Position numbers and translations under genes: made by a program
Shown: piece after piece, positions 4,426 to 5,010 of the stretch
Numbering within the stretch: the stretch's first letter is position 1
Layout of the letters: each line of letters opens with the position of its first letter
Assembly (NCBI GenBank): GCA_023415035.1
Contig: JAEZLX010000169.1
Coordinates: 1-5,010 of the forward strand
Source of the DNA: Pseudomonadota bacterium
GTDB lineage: Bacteria; Pseudomonadota; Gammaproteobacteria; Burkholderiales; Burkholderiaceae_C
Reading direction: 5' to 3'
Length of the DNA: 5,010 nucleotides
The notes under the pieces: model-generated
Database searches by the model: none
What the model saw: only the letters and a program-made list of their open reading frames with translations
What the model was told of the DNA's origin: nothing

Positions 4426-5010
4426 ATGCTTCCCACCCGCTTTCCGAATCCCCTGCGGCACGCCCTCCTCGGGCTGCTGGCGGTTGGCGCCGCCCACGCG
4501 CAGCCGCTGACCGCGTCGCCACAGACACCCGATCCAGCCTTTGCCTCGGCGCTGGAGACCTGCTGGCTCGAGCAGCTGCGCATGGCACCGGCCGACACCA
4601 CGCTGGCACAGGTGCGTGCCACCTGCCAGGCCCTGGAGCTGGCCTCCACGCCGTTCGAACCCAGCAGCACGCCGCAGGCATTGCCCGCCGGCACACCGCC
4701 CGAGGCGCCGCCACCCACGCCCATGACGGCCGCGACCACCGGCGCCACACGCCGCCTGTTCGGCGAATGGGCCTCGTTCGACAACCCGTACACGCTCACG
4801 CTGAACCGCCCGGCCTACTTCATCGCCGGCCACCAGTTCAGCTCGCCCAACCGTGCCCCTTTCGAGTCCACCTACGGCGCCGACATTCCGCCCCTGGACC
4901 GCGTGGAAGCAAAGTTCCAGATCAGCCTGAAGGCGCCCCTCCTGTTGAACGCCCTGGGTACGCCGGTCGACATCATGGCCGGCTACACCAACCGCTCGTT
5001 CTGGCAGATG
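4426..5010 (+). CDS. pldA: Outer-membrane phospholipase A (OMPLA), N-terminal part, cut by window end
   Basis: The frame is open from ATG 4426 to the right edge (195 residues; 3' end missing). OMPLA is a Ca2+-dependent dimeric barrel in the outer membrane that hydrolyses phospholipids when asymmetry is lost. Seen: a signal peptide (basic n-region with RH at 11-12, hydrophobic 13-22, cleavage after A25 in AHA|Q), then a periplasmic-type extension with C46 and C67 separated by a helix-like segment, a Pro/Thr/Ala-rich linker (about 76-105), and the start of the barrel. The barrel shows FGEWASFDNPYTLTLNRPAY, then DRVEAKFQISLKAPLL and GYTNRSFWQM, which correspond to the early strands of E. coli PldA (KFQ-SL and YTQ-SWWQ in the family). 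The catalytic His/Ser/Asn lie beyond the window. Start uncertain: in-frame TTG 4411 has GGGAG 6 bases upstream and would add five residues, whereas ATG 4426 lacks a near Shine-Dalgarno. Confidence 0.87.
   Translation, partial: MLPTRFPNPLRHALLGLLAVGAAHAQPLTASPQTPDPAFASALETCWLEQLRMAPADTTLAQVRATCQALELASTPFEPSSTPQALPAGTPPEAPPPTPMTAATTGATRRLFGEWASFDNPYTLTLNRPAYFIAGHQFSSPNRAPFESTYGADIPPLDRVEAKFQISLKAPLLLNALGTPVDIMAGYTNRSFWQM

Noticed and set aside
3772..4833. Open frame of 353 codons on the minus strand, opposite the barrel and phospholipase genes
   Set aside because: It spans two genes and their spacer in antisense and is rich in Gly/Arg/Ala with no motif. The plus strand has two signal-peptide-bearing outer-membrane proteins with family features.

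Overview
The window is GC-rich, roughly two-thirds by eye, with strong third-position GC bias and tightly packed genes. Gene content and protein sequence style suggest a betaproteobacterium, most likely Comamonadaceae/Burkholderiales. This is an inference from family resemblance, not from a marker gene. It looks like chromosomal housekeeping or accessory sequence: I see no tRNA, rRNA, insertion sequence, CRISPR array, phage gene or attachment site.

Layout, left to right. (1) The last 38 codons of an unrecognised plus-strand gene end in an ATGA overlap with (2) a PPOX-class, FMN-type pyridoxamine 5'-phosphate oxidase family protein (116-751). (3) Facing it, nine bases away, is a minus-strand DTW-domain protein (761-1522), the family of tRNA-uridine aminocarboxypropyltransferases. 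(4) A divergent intergenic region of 102 bp separates this from (5) an SRPBCC/AHSA1-like lipocalin-fold protein (1625-2077), followed on the same strand by (6) selO (2167-3672), the pseudokinase-fold protein adenylyltransferase. (7) A 114-bp spacer holds a perfect 7+3+7 inverted repeat and precedes (8) a small outer-membrane beta-barrel protein (3787-4335). (9) A GC-rich 7+3+7 hairpin then leads into (10) the first 195 codons of an outer-membrane phospholipase A (pldA family), cut by the window end before its catalytic residues.

Functionally, two neighbouring genes (8 and 10) are outer-membrane proteins and may be read in the same direction as selO. SelO acts in redox-linked protein AMPylation, the DTW protein in tRNA modification, and the PPOX and SRPBCC proteins have no substrate that can be read from sequence. 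I find no single undescribed multi-gene system. The best leads are regulatory: the two small inverted repeats flanking the beta-barrel gene (one covering the only good Shine-Dalgarno of pldA), a possible 16-residue Arg-rich leader peptide, and -10-like boxes placed for leaderless or very short leaders. The cysteine layout of this SelO also differs from the E. coli type.
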